64,000 nucleotides of DNA from Rhizobium sp. TH135 (GCF_002855515.1 NZ_PKRP01000001.1:806001-870000), one strand, 5' to 3'; shown: positions 26,021-34,681, numbered from the stretch's first letter. Program-made: numbers and translations. Notes: generated by a model from the sequence alone, not told the origin.

Positions 26021-27109
26021 ATGGCCGATCTCAAAAGATGGACACTGAACCGCCACATCGCAGTCTCGCTGCTCGCCATAACCGCAGCCACGGCGATGAT
26101 ACCGAAAGCAGAAGCAGCCGAGGAGACCTGCTTCAAGACACCGACACCGGTGATGAGCCTGGGCTTCGGCAGCCGCTATGAAGCCGCATCGAAGACGAGG
26201 TCCGACATTGACGAGGATTCGGACGCCGCCGTCACCAAGGCATTGAAGCCTATCGACCAGTTTATCCAGAACCTCGCCAAGGTCGTGTCGAAGGCGGAAA
26301 CCGAAAAGGACGTCGCGACCCGCAGGCAGTATCAGCGCTGCGTGGTGGATTCCATCTATGCCTGGGCGAAGGCCGACGCGCTCAACGACATGCGCACCTT
26401 CAATGCCAAACTCTCGATCCCGGCCCGCATCGGCGGGCTCGCCATCCTCTTCGCCGAAAGCCGCGACCAGGTGCCCGGTCTGCACGACCGGGAACGCATC
26501 GTCGAGAAATGGCTGCAAAAGCGTGGCCAGGAGATCGTCTACTTCTTCGAAAACGAGGCCACCAAGGGAGCAGCCCGCAACAACCTGCGCGCCTGGGCGA
26601 GCCTGGCCGTGGGCGAGGTGGGCGTGCTCAATCGCGATCGCGGCATGATCGAATGGGCGATCCTCAGCAACAACACGATGATCGTCAACGCGTCACCTGA
26701 TGGCAGCCTGCCGCTTGAGATGAACCGTCAGCGCTATGCTCTGCATTATCAGCTGCATGCCATGGCGCCGCTGGTCACGTCGGTCGCGCGGATCTGCGAT
26801 GCCGGTTACGGAAAGGGCGGCGCAGACTTGGGGAAGCTCCAGACCATGGCCCGGTTCTCGGTGGCAGCCGTGAAAGATCCGAAGATTGTCCAGAAGATCA
26901 ACGGCAAGAGCCAGACCGTGAAGCCAGGCCTGAAGAACAACCTATCGGCCATAGCCTGGCTTGAGCCCTATGTGGCCTTGAGCAACGATCTTGAGATGAA
27001 GGCGGAATTCGAAGCGCTGCGTCCGATGTCGAACACCAAGCTTGGCGGCAATCTGACCAAGCTCTATGACGGCCGAAGGGTCAGCTGCACGATTTCGGCA
27101 CAGAACTGA
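26021..27109 (+). CDS. algL: AlgL-like polysaccharide lyase family 5 protein with substituted catalytic motif
   Basis: 362 residues with a signal peptide (about 32 residues) and the alpha/alpha fold of PL5 alginate lyase. Matching landmarks are DGSLPLEMNRQRYAL, AWLEPYVAL and KLGGNLTKLYDG. The catalytic NNHSYW block of AlgL reads NNLRAW here (Leu189 where His is expected), and the Tyr in AYHNY appears changed (YALHYQL). It may be an inactive or altered-specificity lyase kept for a structural role in the periplasm. It is the last gene, 3 bp after the giant Sel1 gene. Confidence 0.82.
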   Translation: MADLKRWTLNRHIAVSLLAITAATAMIPKAEAAEETCFKTPTPVMSLGFGSRYEAASKTRSDIDEDSDAAVTKALKPIDQFIQNLAKVVSKAETEKDVATRRQYQRCVVDSIYAWAKADALNDMRTFNAKLSIPARIGGLAILFAESRDQVPGLHDRERIVEKWLQKRGQEIVYFFENEATKGAARNNLRAWASLAVGEVGVLNRDRGMIEWAILSNNTMIVNASPDGSLPLEMNRQRYALHYQLHAMAPLVTSVARICDAGYGKGGADLGKLQTMARFSVAAVKDPKIVQKINGKSQTVKPGLKNNLSAIAWLEPYVALSNDLEMKAEFEALRPMSNTKLGGNLTKLYDGRRVSCTISAQN

Positions 27110-27115
27110 TACGTC

Positions 27116-27340
27116 TCAGTCGGACGATAGACGGATGCGATGAGGGATCAGGGGCTGCTCGACGCGGGCAGTGCCTGCCCGGCTGTCATCCGGACAGCGG
27201 TCGATGTTCCAATCCTGGACTTCGAGCTGGACTAGCGACTTCACGGCATCTAGCGACAACTCGCGCCCATGGGTGCCAGCAAGCGCGTCGCTGAGACGGC
27301 CCAGCAGGTCTTCGGTCAGGTTGTTCGGGGACTGCGTCAC
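27116..27340 (-). CDS. Small protein of unknown function (74 aa)
   Basis: GTG-initiated frame with AGGAG eight bases upstream. The sequence is acidic in the N-terminal half (NLTEDLLGRLSDAL, SLDAVKSLVQLEV, predicted helical). No family recognised. It is convergent with algL, ending 7 bp from its stop. It could be a spurious frame, but the RBS and amphipathic helices favour a real gene. Confidence 0.4.
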   Translation of the reverse strand: MTQSPNNLTEDLLGRLSDALAGTHGRELSLDAVKSLVQLEVQDWNIDRCPDDSRAGTARVEQPLIPHRIRLSSD

Positions 27341-27562
27341 CTCGGTGCTCCTCTGACGACATCCTGCTACAAAGATGGGAACTGGGGAAGTCGTTCGCCA
27401 CTCAAGCTGGGCTCAAACACTTAAAAAAGTCGCAATTCTCCGTGAGCTCGCCCCGGTGGCACAACTCTTTCGCGAGCCATGGCAAACAAAGTGTGACGAT
27501 ATCAGGATCGCAGAATGATGGGGCAGAGAGGCTGAGCCACCCTGCCCGACCGACATTCTTGA

Positions 27563-28033
27563 TCAGGCCGCCATGCCCCATGCGGACGGATCGTCCTCGC
27601 CGAACATGCGCTCGAGGCTGAGGAAGCAGATCATGCTCTTGTCATGCGCGATGATGCCGTCGGAGAAGGCGGCACTCGGGCCGGTCGCGGCCGGAAGCGG
27701 CTGCAGCGTGCTGCCAGCGACGGTCAGGATATCCGAAACACCATCGACGAGAAGGCCAACCGTCATGCCGTTGACTTCGGTAACGACCACGGCGCTGCGT
27801 TCTGTCGCCTGTGCGGCCGGCATGCCGAGCTTGACGGCGAGATCGACGATCGGAATGACCGTGCCGCGCAGGTTCATCACGCCGAGGACTTCGTAGGGCG
27901 AATGCGGAATCGGCGTCACAGGGGCCCAACCACGGATTTCGCGGATGGATGTTGTCTTCACACAGAATTCCTGATGATGAAGCCGAAAGGCGATGATTTC
28001 GAGGGCATCAGCGGCATTCGACGTCGTATTCAT
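27563..28033 (-). CDS. cheW: CheW-domain chemotaxis coupling protein
   Basis: 156-residue adaptor linking chemoreceptors to CheA. It has the usual CheW core: IIAFRLHHQEFCV, VTPIPHSPYEVLGVMNLRG, VIPIVDLAVKLGM, VVVTEVNGMTVGLLVDGVSD, and the C-terminal ICFLSLERMFG. The ATG at 28033 follows AGGAGGAATTGCAG; a longer frame to 28138 is unlikely. It stands alone, with no cheA, receptor or other che genes nearby, so it is probably an accessory CheW. Confidence 0.9.
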   Translation of the reverse strand: MNTTSNAADALEIIAFRLHHQEFCVKTTSIREIRGWAPVTPIPHSPYEVLGVMNLRGTVIPIVDLAVKLGMPAAQATERSAVVVTEVNGMTVGLLVDGVSDILTVAGSTLQPLPAATGPSAAFSDGIIAHDKSMICFLSLERMFGEDDPSAWGMAA

Positions 28034-28212
28034 CTGCAATTCCTCCTGCTGCAAGCCCGTGCCTGCTGGCACTTTGTCACGATGTTGATCGACCGGGCAT
28101 CCCGGCGCGCAGAAACTGATTCTGCAATCTGTGAGCAATTTAGACCACCAGTAATTAAAGAATATCTAAATCAGAGCGGAGAATGCGCTGCTCCCTGTCG
28201 AGGCGTCCACAG

Positions 28213-29103
28213 TCAGGCAGCCAGCGTTCGGAAATGGGCCATCTGGCCAGCAGTCCACCAACGAAACTCGGTCAGCAACCGGTCATCCACATCGCCGATC
28301 TTTCCGCCGTGCAGCGTCAGCAGGCCGCGTTTCGTAGCAAGAGCAAGAACATTGCCCACGTGTTGGCGTGAGACCTGAAACCGCTGCGAAAGTGCATCAT
28401 AGGTGAGAGCGAGATCCCACGCCTCCCCAGCCTGCCGGGCCAGGTGAGCGCCCATGACCGCGCACAGCATCAGGTAGCCGCTGTCGCGGCCGGTGAATTC
28501 GACGACCGTCTCGAATGGTGCAAACAGCACATCCTTCGACTGGAAAGCCTCTGTCGATCTGGCGATCAGCCTGGAAAGACGAGCCGTGTCGGCACTCAAG
28601 GCCTCGAACAGCGTGTGATGCTCCAGCATGGCCTGCGACGCGAGAAAGGCGAGAGGCGAGCGGGCAATTTCAAGCACGAGTGACGGGGTGGGCACCAGTC
28701 GGATTTCGCGCCTGTCCCGAGCATTCTGATGGGCGACGACATACCCTCCGGCCCTCAATCCCGCGATGAGGTCGCTGACCTGACGAGAGCTGCCGGGAAC
28801 CATTGTCTGCAACAAAGTCATGGTCGGCGCGGGACCGGTGCCATCTTCAAAACGCGCAGCAAGCCCGATCAGCATGTAGCAGGTGATGTAGCGCATCTTC
28901 TGGGCGAAGATCTTGTTGGAAGGCCATCGGAAAGCGCTCGGCTCGACCATTCTTCGGCAATAGGCGAGCATAGCCCCGTCAAAGGCCGGATTGGCGAGCA
29001 GGGCGCTCGCCATCAGCCAGACGGGTTCCCCGATGTGCTGCTCGATGCCGGGATGAACGGTCGGCAGCCGATCCCGGTCAAGGTCGCCACGCAGTTGATC
29101 CAT
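28213..29103 (-). CDS. Winged-helix DNA-binding protein of unknown function
   Basis: 296 residues. Two winged-helix-like segments are visible: around residues 85-150 (MTLLQTMVPGSSRQVSDLIAG, then GYVVAHQNARDRREIRLVPT, MarR-like wing) and near the C-terminus (YDALSQRFQVSRQHVGNVLAL, KRGLLTLHGGKIG). It resembles AraC/MarR-like regulators described in Rhizobiales only as hypothetical; I do not recognise a named family. The ATG at 29103 has GGAG seven bases upstream; a GTG two codons earlier is possible. It lies between cheW and the bigR locus, with no clear target. Confidence 0.6.
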   Translation of the reverse strand: MDQLRGDLDRDRLPTVHPGIEQHIGEPVWLMASALLANPAFDGAMLAYCRRMVEPSAFRWPSNKIFAQKMRYITCYMLIGLAARFEDGTGPAPTMTLLQTMVPGSSRQVSDLIAGLRAGGYVVAHQNARDRREIRLVPTPSLVLEIARSPLAFLASQAMLEHHTLFEALSADTARLSRLIARSTEAFQSKDVLFAPFETVVEFTGRDSGYLMLCAVMGAHLARQAGEAWDLALTYDALSQRFQVSRQHVGNVLALATKRGLLTLHGGKIGDVDDRLLTEFRWWTAGQMAHFRTLAA

Positions 29104-29226
29104 GAGCACACTCCAAACGAGAGATGCCCATTCAAGGCCATTTCACCAGTCGCGTCGATTGGCAAATCTTGTAGTCGTCTCTAATGGAGGAGCGCCTGAT
29201 CCTGGCGGGAGCCAGACACGGCAACC

Positions 29227-29562
29227 TCAGGGAGCGCGCTTCGCCATGTCATAGACGGCGGCGCAGCGCTGGCCAGATGCGCAGTAGGCGAGAATGGGGC
29301 CGGTCTGTTTTCCGAGAATGCTCTTGAGCTTTTCCGCCTGATCTAGTGGCATGGAGCCTGGGACGACCGGCAGATAATGCGCCTCCAGTCCGGCTTCCTG
29401 CGCAGCATGGGCCACCTCGTCAAACGACGGCTGCCGGAAACCTTCGTTGTCAGGTCGCATGCAGATGACGGTCTTGAAGCCCAGGCCCGCGATCTCATTC
29501 AGCTGCGATGGACTGATCTGCCCGGTCACATGAAAACTCGGATCGATACTGCGGATGCTCAT
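29227..29562 (-). CDS. blh: DUF442 (Blh-type) sulfurtransferase/phosphatase-like protein
   Basis: 111-residue single-domain protein of the TIGR01244/DUF442 family. It has the cysteine active-site loop AYCASGQRCAA (C-x-S-G-x-R) near the C-terminus and the N-terminal VTGQISPSQLNEIAG. In Agrobacterium and Xylella the Blh protein encoded with bigR fuses this domain to a metallo-beta-lactamase persulfide dioxygenase; here only the DUF442 part is present. It probably handles protein- or glutathione-bound persulfide. The start at 29562 has AAAGGAG upstream. Divergent from bigR. Confidence 0.8.
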   Translation of the reverse strand: MSIRSIDPSFHVTGQISPSQLNEIAGLGFKTVICMRPDNEGFRQPSFDEVAHAAQEAGLEAHYLPVVPGSMPLDQAEKLKSILGKQTGPILAYCASGQRCAAVYDMAKRAP

Positions 29563-29674
29563 TGACGGCTCCTTTGCCGGCTGAATGCCCATGACGGCGA
29601 GACTTTAGAGATAGTGTTTTTTATATATTTGTAGAGCCAGCTCTTGAGTCAACCCTTGCCAACCTTCTTTTCTA

Positions 29675-29690
29675 AGATATATTCGTATCT
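29675..29690. promoter_or_regulatory. Candidate BigR operator 1
   Basis: AGATA-N6-TATCT inverted repeat directly abutting the bigR ATG, containing ATATTCGTA. It would allow autorepression and control of the divergent DUF442 gene. Confidence 0.5.
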
Positions 29691-30008
29691 ATGAAGATTG
29701 ATCCTGAGCAGATGAAAGCTGGCGCTGACATGGCCAGCGAACTCCTGAAGTCGCTATCCAACCGATATCGACTGCTGATCCTGTGCCGGCTTGCCGATGG
29801 CGAGCATTCGGTCGGTCAACTGGCCGAATTTCTGGGCATTCGCGACAGCACCGTCTCCCAGCATCTGGCGCTTCTGAGGCGCGAAAAGATCATCGCCGGT
29901 CGGCGGGACGGACAGACGATCTGGTACCGGATCGAGAGCGAACCGGCACGCGCCGTGATCGGCACTCTCTACAATAGTTTCTGCAAAACGGACGATTGCG
30001 CCGTCTGA
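29691..30008 (+). CDS. bigR: ArsR-family repressor, BigR/SqrR-like sulfide sensor
   Basis: 105-residue winged-helix repressor: SLSNRYRLLILCRLADGEHSV, the recognition helix RDSTVSQHLALLRR, and the wing RRDGQTIWYRI. It lacks ArsR-type metal ligands but has a Cys at about residue 32 (LILCRL) and C-terminal cysteines (NSFCKTDDC). This arrangement matches BigR/SqrR, where a distal Cys pair forms a tri- or tetrasulfide on exposure to persulfide and releases DNA. Divergent from the DUF442 gene and upstream of DUF2892 and RND genes. The role in sulfide stress is inferred from these relatives. Confidence 0.85.
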   Translation: MKIDPEQMKAGADMASELLKSLSNRYRLLILCRLADGEHSVGQLAEFLGIRDSTVSQHLALLRREKIIAGRRDGQTIWYRIESEPARAVIGTLYNSFCKTDDCAV

Positions 30009-30068
30009 AGGCATTGGCCTTGGCGTAAACAACCACACCGACTGCAACTTGACATCCGTTCACCCAAT

Positions 30069-30096
30069 ATATACGTACTGTCGTAGATATGTATCT
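30069..30096. promoter_or_regulatory. Candidate BigR operator 2
   Basis: Contains ATATACGTA (30069-30077), close to ATATTCGTA in operator 1, and a second element AGATA-TG-TATCT (30085-30096). It lies 15 bp before the DUF2892 start, over the expected promoter of the RND operon. Confidence 0.5.
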
Positions 30097-30110
30097 TAAG
30101 GGAGAAAATT

Positions 30111-30311
30111 ATGTCGATTGAACGCGCCGTTCTGGCCTTTGCCGGCATCATGGTTCTGGGTTCTCTGCTGCTGACCCACTTTGTTCATCCAGGCTTCGTC
30201 TGGTTCACCGCTTTCATCGGCGTGAACATGCTACAGTCCGCCTTCACCGGCTTTTGTCCGGCCGCCATGATTTTCCGCAAGCTGGGCCTTCGCCCCGGCA
30301 CCGCATTCTAA
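30111..30311 (+). CDS. DUF2892 (YgaP-like) small membrane protein
   Basis: 66 residues with two hydrophobic segments (AVLAFAGIMVLGSLLLTHFV and FVWFTAFIGVNMLQSAFTGF) and the conserved end FTGFCPAAMIFRKLG that marks DUF2892 proteins of bigR/YgaP sulfur loci. AAGGGAGAAAATT precedes the ATG. It probably assists inner-membrane handling of sulfur species. First gene of the operon with the RND pair, 10 bp before the adaptor gene. Confidence 0.85.
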   Translation: MSIERAVLAFAGIMVLGSLLLTHFVHPGFVWFTAFIGVNMLQSAFTGFCPAAMIFRKLGLRPGTAF

Positions 30312-30321
30312 GGATCCGATC

Positions 30322-31299
30322 ATGCAAAATACCGCCTTCATCGCTCTCTTCGCCGCCGTGACGGCAGCAGGACTGACAGCCGCGCAAGCGGCGGATCTCA
30401 AGCTTGAGACCGTGAGCATACCTGAGATGAAGGCGGTCTATGGCCAGATCCAGCCGCGCAACAGCGTCCTTGCGCGCGCAAGGCTTGGCGGCACGGTCGT
30501 GAAGCTGAATGTCACCGAAGGCGACCTCGTCAAGGCCGGCGACGTGATCGCCGATATCAAGGACGACAAGATCGACTTCCAGATCAAGGCGGTCGACGCG
30601 CAGCTTCAGGGTCTGAACGCATCGATGAACGATGCACAGGTCGAACTCGACCGTGCGGACAGACTGGTCCGCAGCGGTGCCACCAGCACTCAGCGCCTCG
30701 ACCAGTTGAGAACCCAGCTCGACGTCATCACCAATCAGGTCCGCCAGGCCGAAGCCCAGCGCTCCCTGCTCGTGCAGCAGACCTCGGAAGGAGCGGTTCT
30801 CGCCCCCTCCGATGGCCGCGTCATCTCGGTTCCGGTGACCAGCGACGCTGTCGTGATGGCCGGCGAGACCGTCGCCACCATCGCCGGTGGCGGCTTCTTC
30901 CTCCGGCTCGCGATCCCGGAACGCCATGCCCACGAACTATCCCAGGGCGCGCCGATCCGCATCGAGGCCGGCGGCGAAACACTCGAAGGCGAACTCGTGA
31001 AAATCTATCCGCAGATCGAAGGTGGCCGCGTCACCGCCGATGTCGAGGTCGAGGGTCTCGATACCGATTTCGTTGCAGCCCGCGTTCCGGTCGAACTGCC
31101 GGTCGGCGAGCGCCAGGCGCTGCTGGTGCCGACCGCGAGCCTCACCAACCGCGCAGGGATCGACTTCGTTGCAGTCCGTGAAGGCGAAACCATCGTGGAA
31201 CGCGCCGTGGTCGCCGGTGAGACCATCGCCTTCGAGGGCGCCCCAAAAACCGAGATCCTGACCGGCCTTTCCGCCGGTGATGTCGTGGTGACGAAATGA
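30322..31299 (+). CDS. RND efflux periplasmic adaptor subunit (HlyD/AcrA family)
   Basis: 325 residues with a signal peptide (first ~23, ending AAQAADL). Two half-lipoyl segments (RARLGGTVVKLNVTEGDLVKAGD and LAPSDGRVISVPV, the first quoted in part) flank a coiled-coil hairpin (about 80-145), followed by a beta-barrel domain. It joins the inner-membrane pump to an outer-membrane channel; no channel gene is adjacent. Its stop overlaps the pump start by four bases. Confidence 0.9.
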   Translation: MQNTAFIALFAAVTAAGLTAAQAADLKLETVSIPEMKAVYGQIQPRNSVLARARLGGTVVKLNVTEGDLVKAGDVIADIKDDKIDFQIKAVDAQLQGLNASMNDAQVELDRADRLVRSGATSTQRLDQLRTQLDVITNQVRQAEAQRSLLVQQTSEGAVLAPSDGRVISVPVTSDAVVMAGETVATIAGGGFFLRLAIPERHAHELSQGAPIRIEAGGETLEGELVKIYPQIEGGRVTADVEVEGLDTDFVAARVPVELPVGERQALLVPTASLTNRAGIDFVAVREGETIVERAVVAGETIAFEGAPKTEILTGLSAGDVVVTK

Positions 31300-34200
31300 C
31301 AAACCCCAATCACAACACCCCGGGGGCTGGCGAGCCCGACGACGATACCCCGATGAAAAATCTGGGCATTGCCGGCAATCTGACACGCGCCTTCATCAAG
31401 TCGCCGCTCACACCGCTCTTCCTGATCGCCGCTTTCGCCTTCGGCCTCGTGGCGCTACTCACCCTGCCCCGCGAGGAAGAACCACAGATCTCCGTGCCCA
31501 TGGTCGACATCATCGTCCAGGCACCCGGCCTGCGCGCTGATGATGCCCAGAAGCTGATCTCCGAGCCGCTGGAAACCATCGTCAAGAGCATCAACGGCGT
31601 CGAGCATATCTATTCCCAGTCCATGGACAACATGGTCATGGTGACCGCTCGCTTCCTGGTCGGCACGTCATCGGACACCGCCGTACTGCGCGTTCATGAA
31701 AAGGTCCGCGCCAATATCGACCGCATTCCGGTCGGCATCGCCGAACCCAAGGTCGTCGGTCGTGGCATCGATGACGTCGCGATCGTCACCCTCACCTTCT
31801 CCCCGACGAAGGATGCCAGCGGCCATATCGGTCCCAACGACCTGACCCGGATCGTGCGTGAGGTTCGCAACGAGGTCGCCAAGGTCGAGGATGTCGGCCT
31901 GACCTATGTTGTTGGCGAGACCAATGAGATCATCCGCATATCGCCACAGCCCGAAAAGCTGGCGCTCTATGGCATCACCCTTCAACAGCTCGCCGGAAAG
32001 GTCGGCGGCGCCAATACCGCCATGCCCGCCTCGCAGGTCCGTGAGAGCAGCCGCCAGATTGACGTGATCGCCGGCGAGACCCTGTCCACACCGGCCGAGA
32101 TCGGCAACCTGCTGCTGACCGCCCGCGATGGTCGCCCGGTCTATGTCCGCGATGTCGCCACGATCGACTTTGCCACCGACACCAGCGAAGCCCTGGTTTC
32201 AACCCTGCGCAAGGACGGGGAGACTGTCGAGCGCGTGCCATCGGTGACGCTGGCCATCGCCAAGCGCGCCGGATCCAATGCCGTGGTGGTTGCCGAGACC
32301 ATCCTTGCGCGGGTCGAAGCCCTGGAAGGCAAGCTGATCCCCGAAGACATCCATGTCCAGGTGACCCGCAACTACGGGGAAACCGCGGACGAAAAGGCGA
32401 ACGAACTACTCTACCACCTCGCCCTCGCGACCGTGTCGATCATCGCGCTCGTCTGGTTGGCCATCGGTCGCCGCGAAGCCCTGGTCGTTGCGATCGTCAT
32501 ACCCGTGACGATCCTGCTCACCCTGTTTGCCTCGTGGCTGATGGGCTACACGCTGAACCGCGTCTCGCTCTTTGCCCTCATCTTCTCGATCGGCATTCTC
32601 GTCGATGACGCGATCGTCGTCATCGAGAACATTGCCCGCCACTGGGGCATGGGCGACAAGCGCTCGCGCCGCCGCAGCGCCATCGAGGCCGTTGCCGAAG
32701 TCGGCAATCCGACCATCGTCGCGACCCTGACCGTCGTCGCCGCCCTCCTGCCGATGCTCTTCGTCTCCGGCATGATGGGCCCCTATATGAGCCCGATCCC
32801 GGCCAATGCCTCGGCCGCGATGATCTTCTCCTTTTTCGTCGCGGTCATGGTTACCCCCTGGCTCATGTTGAAGGTCGCGGGCAATGCGCCCGTCCACGCC
32901 CATGAGGATCACGAGACGGGTGGCAAACTCGGACGGCTCTATGCCGCGACCGCCCGCCTCATCCTGGCCACCAAGACCCGCAGCTGGATCTTCCTGGCTC
33001 TGGTCGGGTTGCTGACGCTCGGTTCGCTCAGCCTGTTCTACACCAAGCATGTCACGGTGAAGCTCCTGCCCTTCGACAACAAGTCGGAACTGCAGGTGAC
33101 GATAGACCTGCCGGAAGGCTCGTCCGTCGAGGCGACCGATGCCATTGCCCAGGCCGTCGGCCGCACAGTCCTCGGCATGCCGGAGGTGGTCTCCGTGCAG
33201 ACCCATGCTGGCACGGCCGCCCCCTTCAACTTTAACGGCCTCGTGCGGCACGCCTATATGCGCGCAGCCTCCTATCAGGGAGACGTCGCGATCAACCTGA
33301 CGCCGAAGTCGGAACGCGACCGCTCGAGCCACGCTATCGCCTTGGACATCCGCCAGAAGATTGCAGCGATCCCGACGCCCGAAGGCACAAGCCTCAAGGT
33401 CGTCGAACCTCCACCGGGCCCGCCGGTCATGGCGACCCTGCTCGCGGAAATCTATGGCCCGACGCCGGAAATCCGCCGCGCTGTGGCAGCCAAGGTCGAG
33501 GCAGCCTTCCGCTCGGTGCCCTTCATCGTCGATGTCGACAATTCCTATGGTGTTGAAGCTCCGCGCAAGCGGCTGGTGATCTCCACCGACGACGCGGAAT
33601 TCTACCGGGTCGAGGAAGGGGATGTCTTCGACACGATCGCGATCCTGTCGAATGGCAAAACCATCGGCTACTCGCATCGCGGTGATGGCCGCCCGCCGAT
33701 CCCGATCCGCCTGGAGCGGGCAAAGGGTGACAAGGTCATCGACGAGCGCTTCCTCTCGACCCCGATGCCAGCCAATGTCTTACCCGGCGACAAGGGCGTG
33801 GTCGAACTCGGCGATGTCGTGCGGGTCATCGACGAAAAGACGACACTCCCCATCTTCCGCCACAACGGCATCAATGCCGAATTGGTAACCGCCGAACTGG
33901 CTGGCGATTTCGAGGCCCCCCTCTACGGCATGCTCGCCGTGCAGGAAGCGATCGATGCGCAGGACTGGTCGGGCCTTCCCAAGCCGGTGATCTCCCTCAA
34001 CGGCCAGCCGACCAACGAGGACGAGGCAACGCTTCTCTGGGATGGCGAATGGGAAGTGACCTGGGTGACCTTCCGCGACATGGGCGCCGCCTTCATGATC
34101 GCGCTGCTGGGCATCTACATCCTCGTGGTCGCTCAGTTCGGGTCGTTCAAGGTGCCGCTGGTGATCCTCACACCCGTGCCGCTGACCTTCATCGGCATCC

Positions 34201-34541
34201 TCGGAGGTCACTGGCTCTTCGGCGCGCCCTTCTCGGCCACCTCGATGATCGGCTTCATTGCGCTTGCCGGCATCATCGTCCGCAATTCGATCCTGCTGGT
34301 GGATTTCATCCGCCATGCCGATCACACCGGCAAGACGCTGACGGACGTGCTGATCGAGGCAGGCTCGATCCGCTTCAAGCCGATCCTGCTGACGGCGCTC
34401 GCCGCTATCATCGGTGCCGCAGTCATCCTGACAGACCCCATCTTCCAGGGCCTGGCGATCTCGCTACTCTTCGGCCTGATCTCCTCGACGCTGCTGACGG
34501 TGCTAGTCATTCCGGCGATCTACCGGGTGCTGCGGACCTGA
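31296..34541 (+). CDS. RND-type efflux transporter
   Basis: 1081-residue inner-membrane proton antiporter with two 6-helix halves and large periplasmic porter loops. The proton-relay TM4 motif GILVDDAIVVIENIARH is intact. The start is long and hydrophilic (about 30 residues) before the first membrane segment SPLTPLFLIAAFAFGLVALL. It resembles uncharacterised HAE1/HME-like pumps rather than AcrB proper. It is part of the operon behind BigR operator 2, so it is probably sulfide- or electrophile-inducible. Substrate unknown. Confidence 0.92.
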   Translation: MTNPNHNTPGAGEPDDDTPMKNLGIAGNLTRAFIKSPLTPLFLIAAFAFGLVALLTLPREEEPQISVPMVDIIVQAPGLRADDAQKLISEPLETIVKSINGVEHIYSQSMDNMVMVTARFLVGTSSDTAVLRVHEKVRANIDRIPVGIAEPKVVGRGIDDVAIVTLTFSPTKDASGHIGPNDLTRIVREVRNEVAKVEDVGLTYVVGETNEIIRISPQPEKLALYGITLQQLAGKVGGANTAMPASQVRESSRQIDVIAGETLSTPAEIGNLLLTARDGRPVYVRDVATIDFATDTSEALVSTLRKDGETVERVPSVTLAIAKRAGSNAVVVAETILARVEALEGKLIPEDIHVQVTRNYGETADEKANELLYHLALATVSIIALVWLAIGRREALVVAIVIPVTILLTLFASWLMGYTLNRVSLFALIFSIGILVDDAIVVIENIARHWGMGDKRSRRRSAIEAVAEVGNPTIVATLTVVAALLPMLFVSGMMGPYMSPIPANASAAMIFSFFVAVMVTPWLMLKVAGNAPVHAHEDHETGGKLGRLYAATARLILATKTRSWIFLALVGLLTLGSLSLFYTKHVTVKLLPFDNKSELQVTIDLPEGSSVEATDAIAQAVGRTVLGMPEVVSVQTHAGTAAPFNFNGLVRHAYMRAASYQGDVAINLTPKSERDRSSHAIALDIRQKIAAIPTPEGTSLKVVEPPPGPPVMATLLAEIYGPTPEIRRAVAAKVEAAFRSVPFIVDVDNSYGVEAPRKRLVISTDDAEFYRVEEGDVFDTIAILSNGKTIGYSHRGDGRPPIPIRLERAKGDKVIDERFLSTPMPANVLPGDKGVVELGDVVRVIDEKTTLPIFRHNGINAELVTAELAGDFEAPLYGMLAVQEAIDAQDWSGLPKPVISLNGQPTNEDEATLLWDGEWEVTWVTFRDMGAAFMIALLGIYILVVAQFGSFKVPLVILTPVPLTFIGILGGHWLFGAPFSATSMIGFIALAGIIVRNSILLVDFIRHADHTGKTLTDVLIEAGSIRFKPILLTALAAIIGAAVILTDPIFQGLAISLLFGLISSTLLTVLVIPAIYRVLRT

Positions 34542-34559
34542 AAGCAGAACAGGATCGGA

Positions 34560-34597
34560 AACGCATGGCCGCGCCCGCAAGCGCGGCCATTTGCGTT
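34560..34597 (+). terminator. Strong hairpin terminator after the RND operon
   Basis: AACGC-ATGGCCGCGC (34560-34574), loop CCGCAA, GCGCGGCCAT-TT-GCGTT (34581-34597): a 15-bp stem interrupted by a TT bulge, 18 bases after the stop. It lacks a long U-run but is the only strong structure separating the RND and bch operons. Confidence 0.6.
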
Positions 34598-34644
34598 GGG
34601 GCACAAGATTCTCGACAAACCCTCTTCAAAGAGACATCAAAAAG

Positions 34645-34662
34645 TGTAAACTAAATTTTACA
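34645..34662. promoter_or_regulatory. PpsR/CrtJ-type box upstream of bchI
   Basis: TGT-N12-ACA inside the perfect 8-bp inverted repeat AGTGTAAA...TTTACACT. It lies 19 bp before the bchI ATG and matches the consensus of the aerobic photosynthesis repressor PpsR/CrtJ. It would repress bchIDO-crtIB under oxygen. ppsR itself is not in the window. Confidence 0.75.
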
Positions 34663-34681
34663 CTTGAACTGAGGCAGACCT

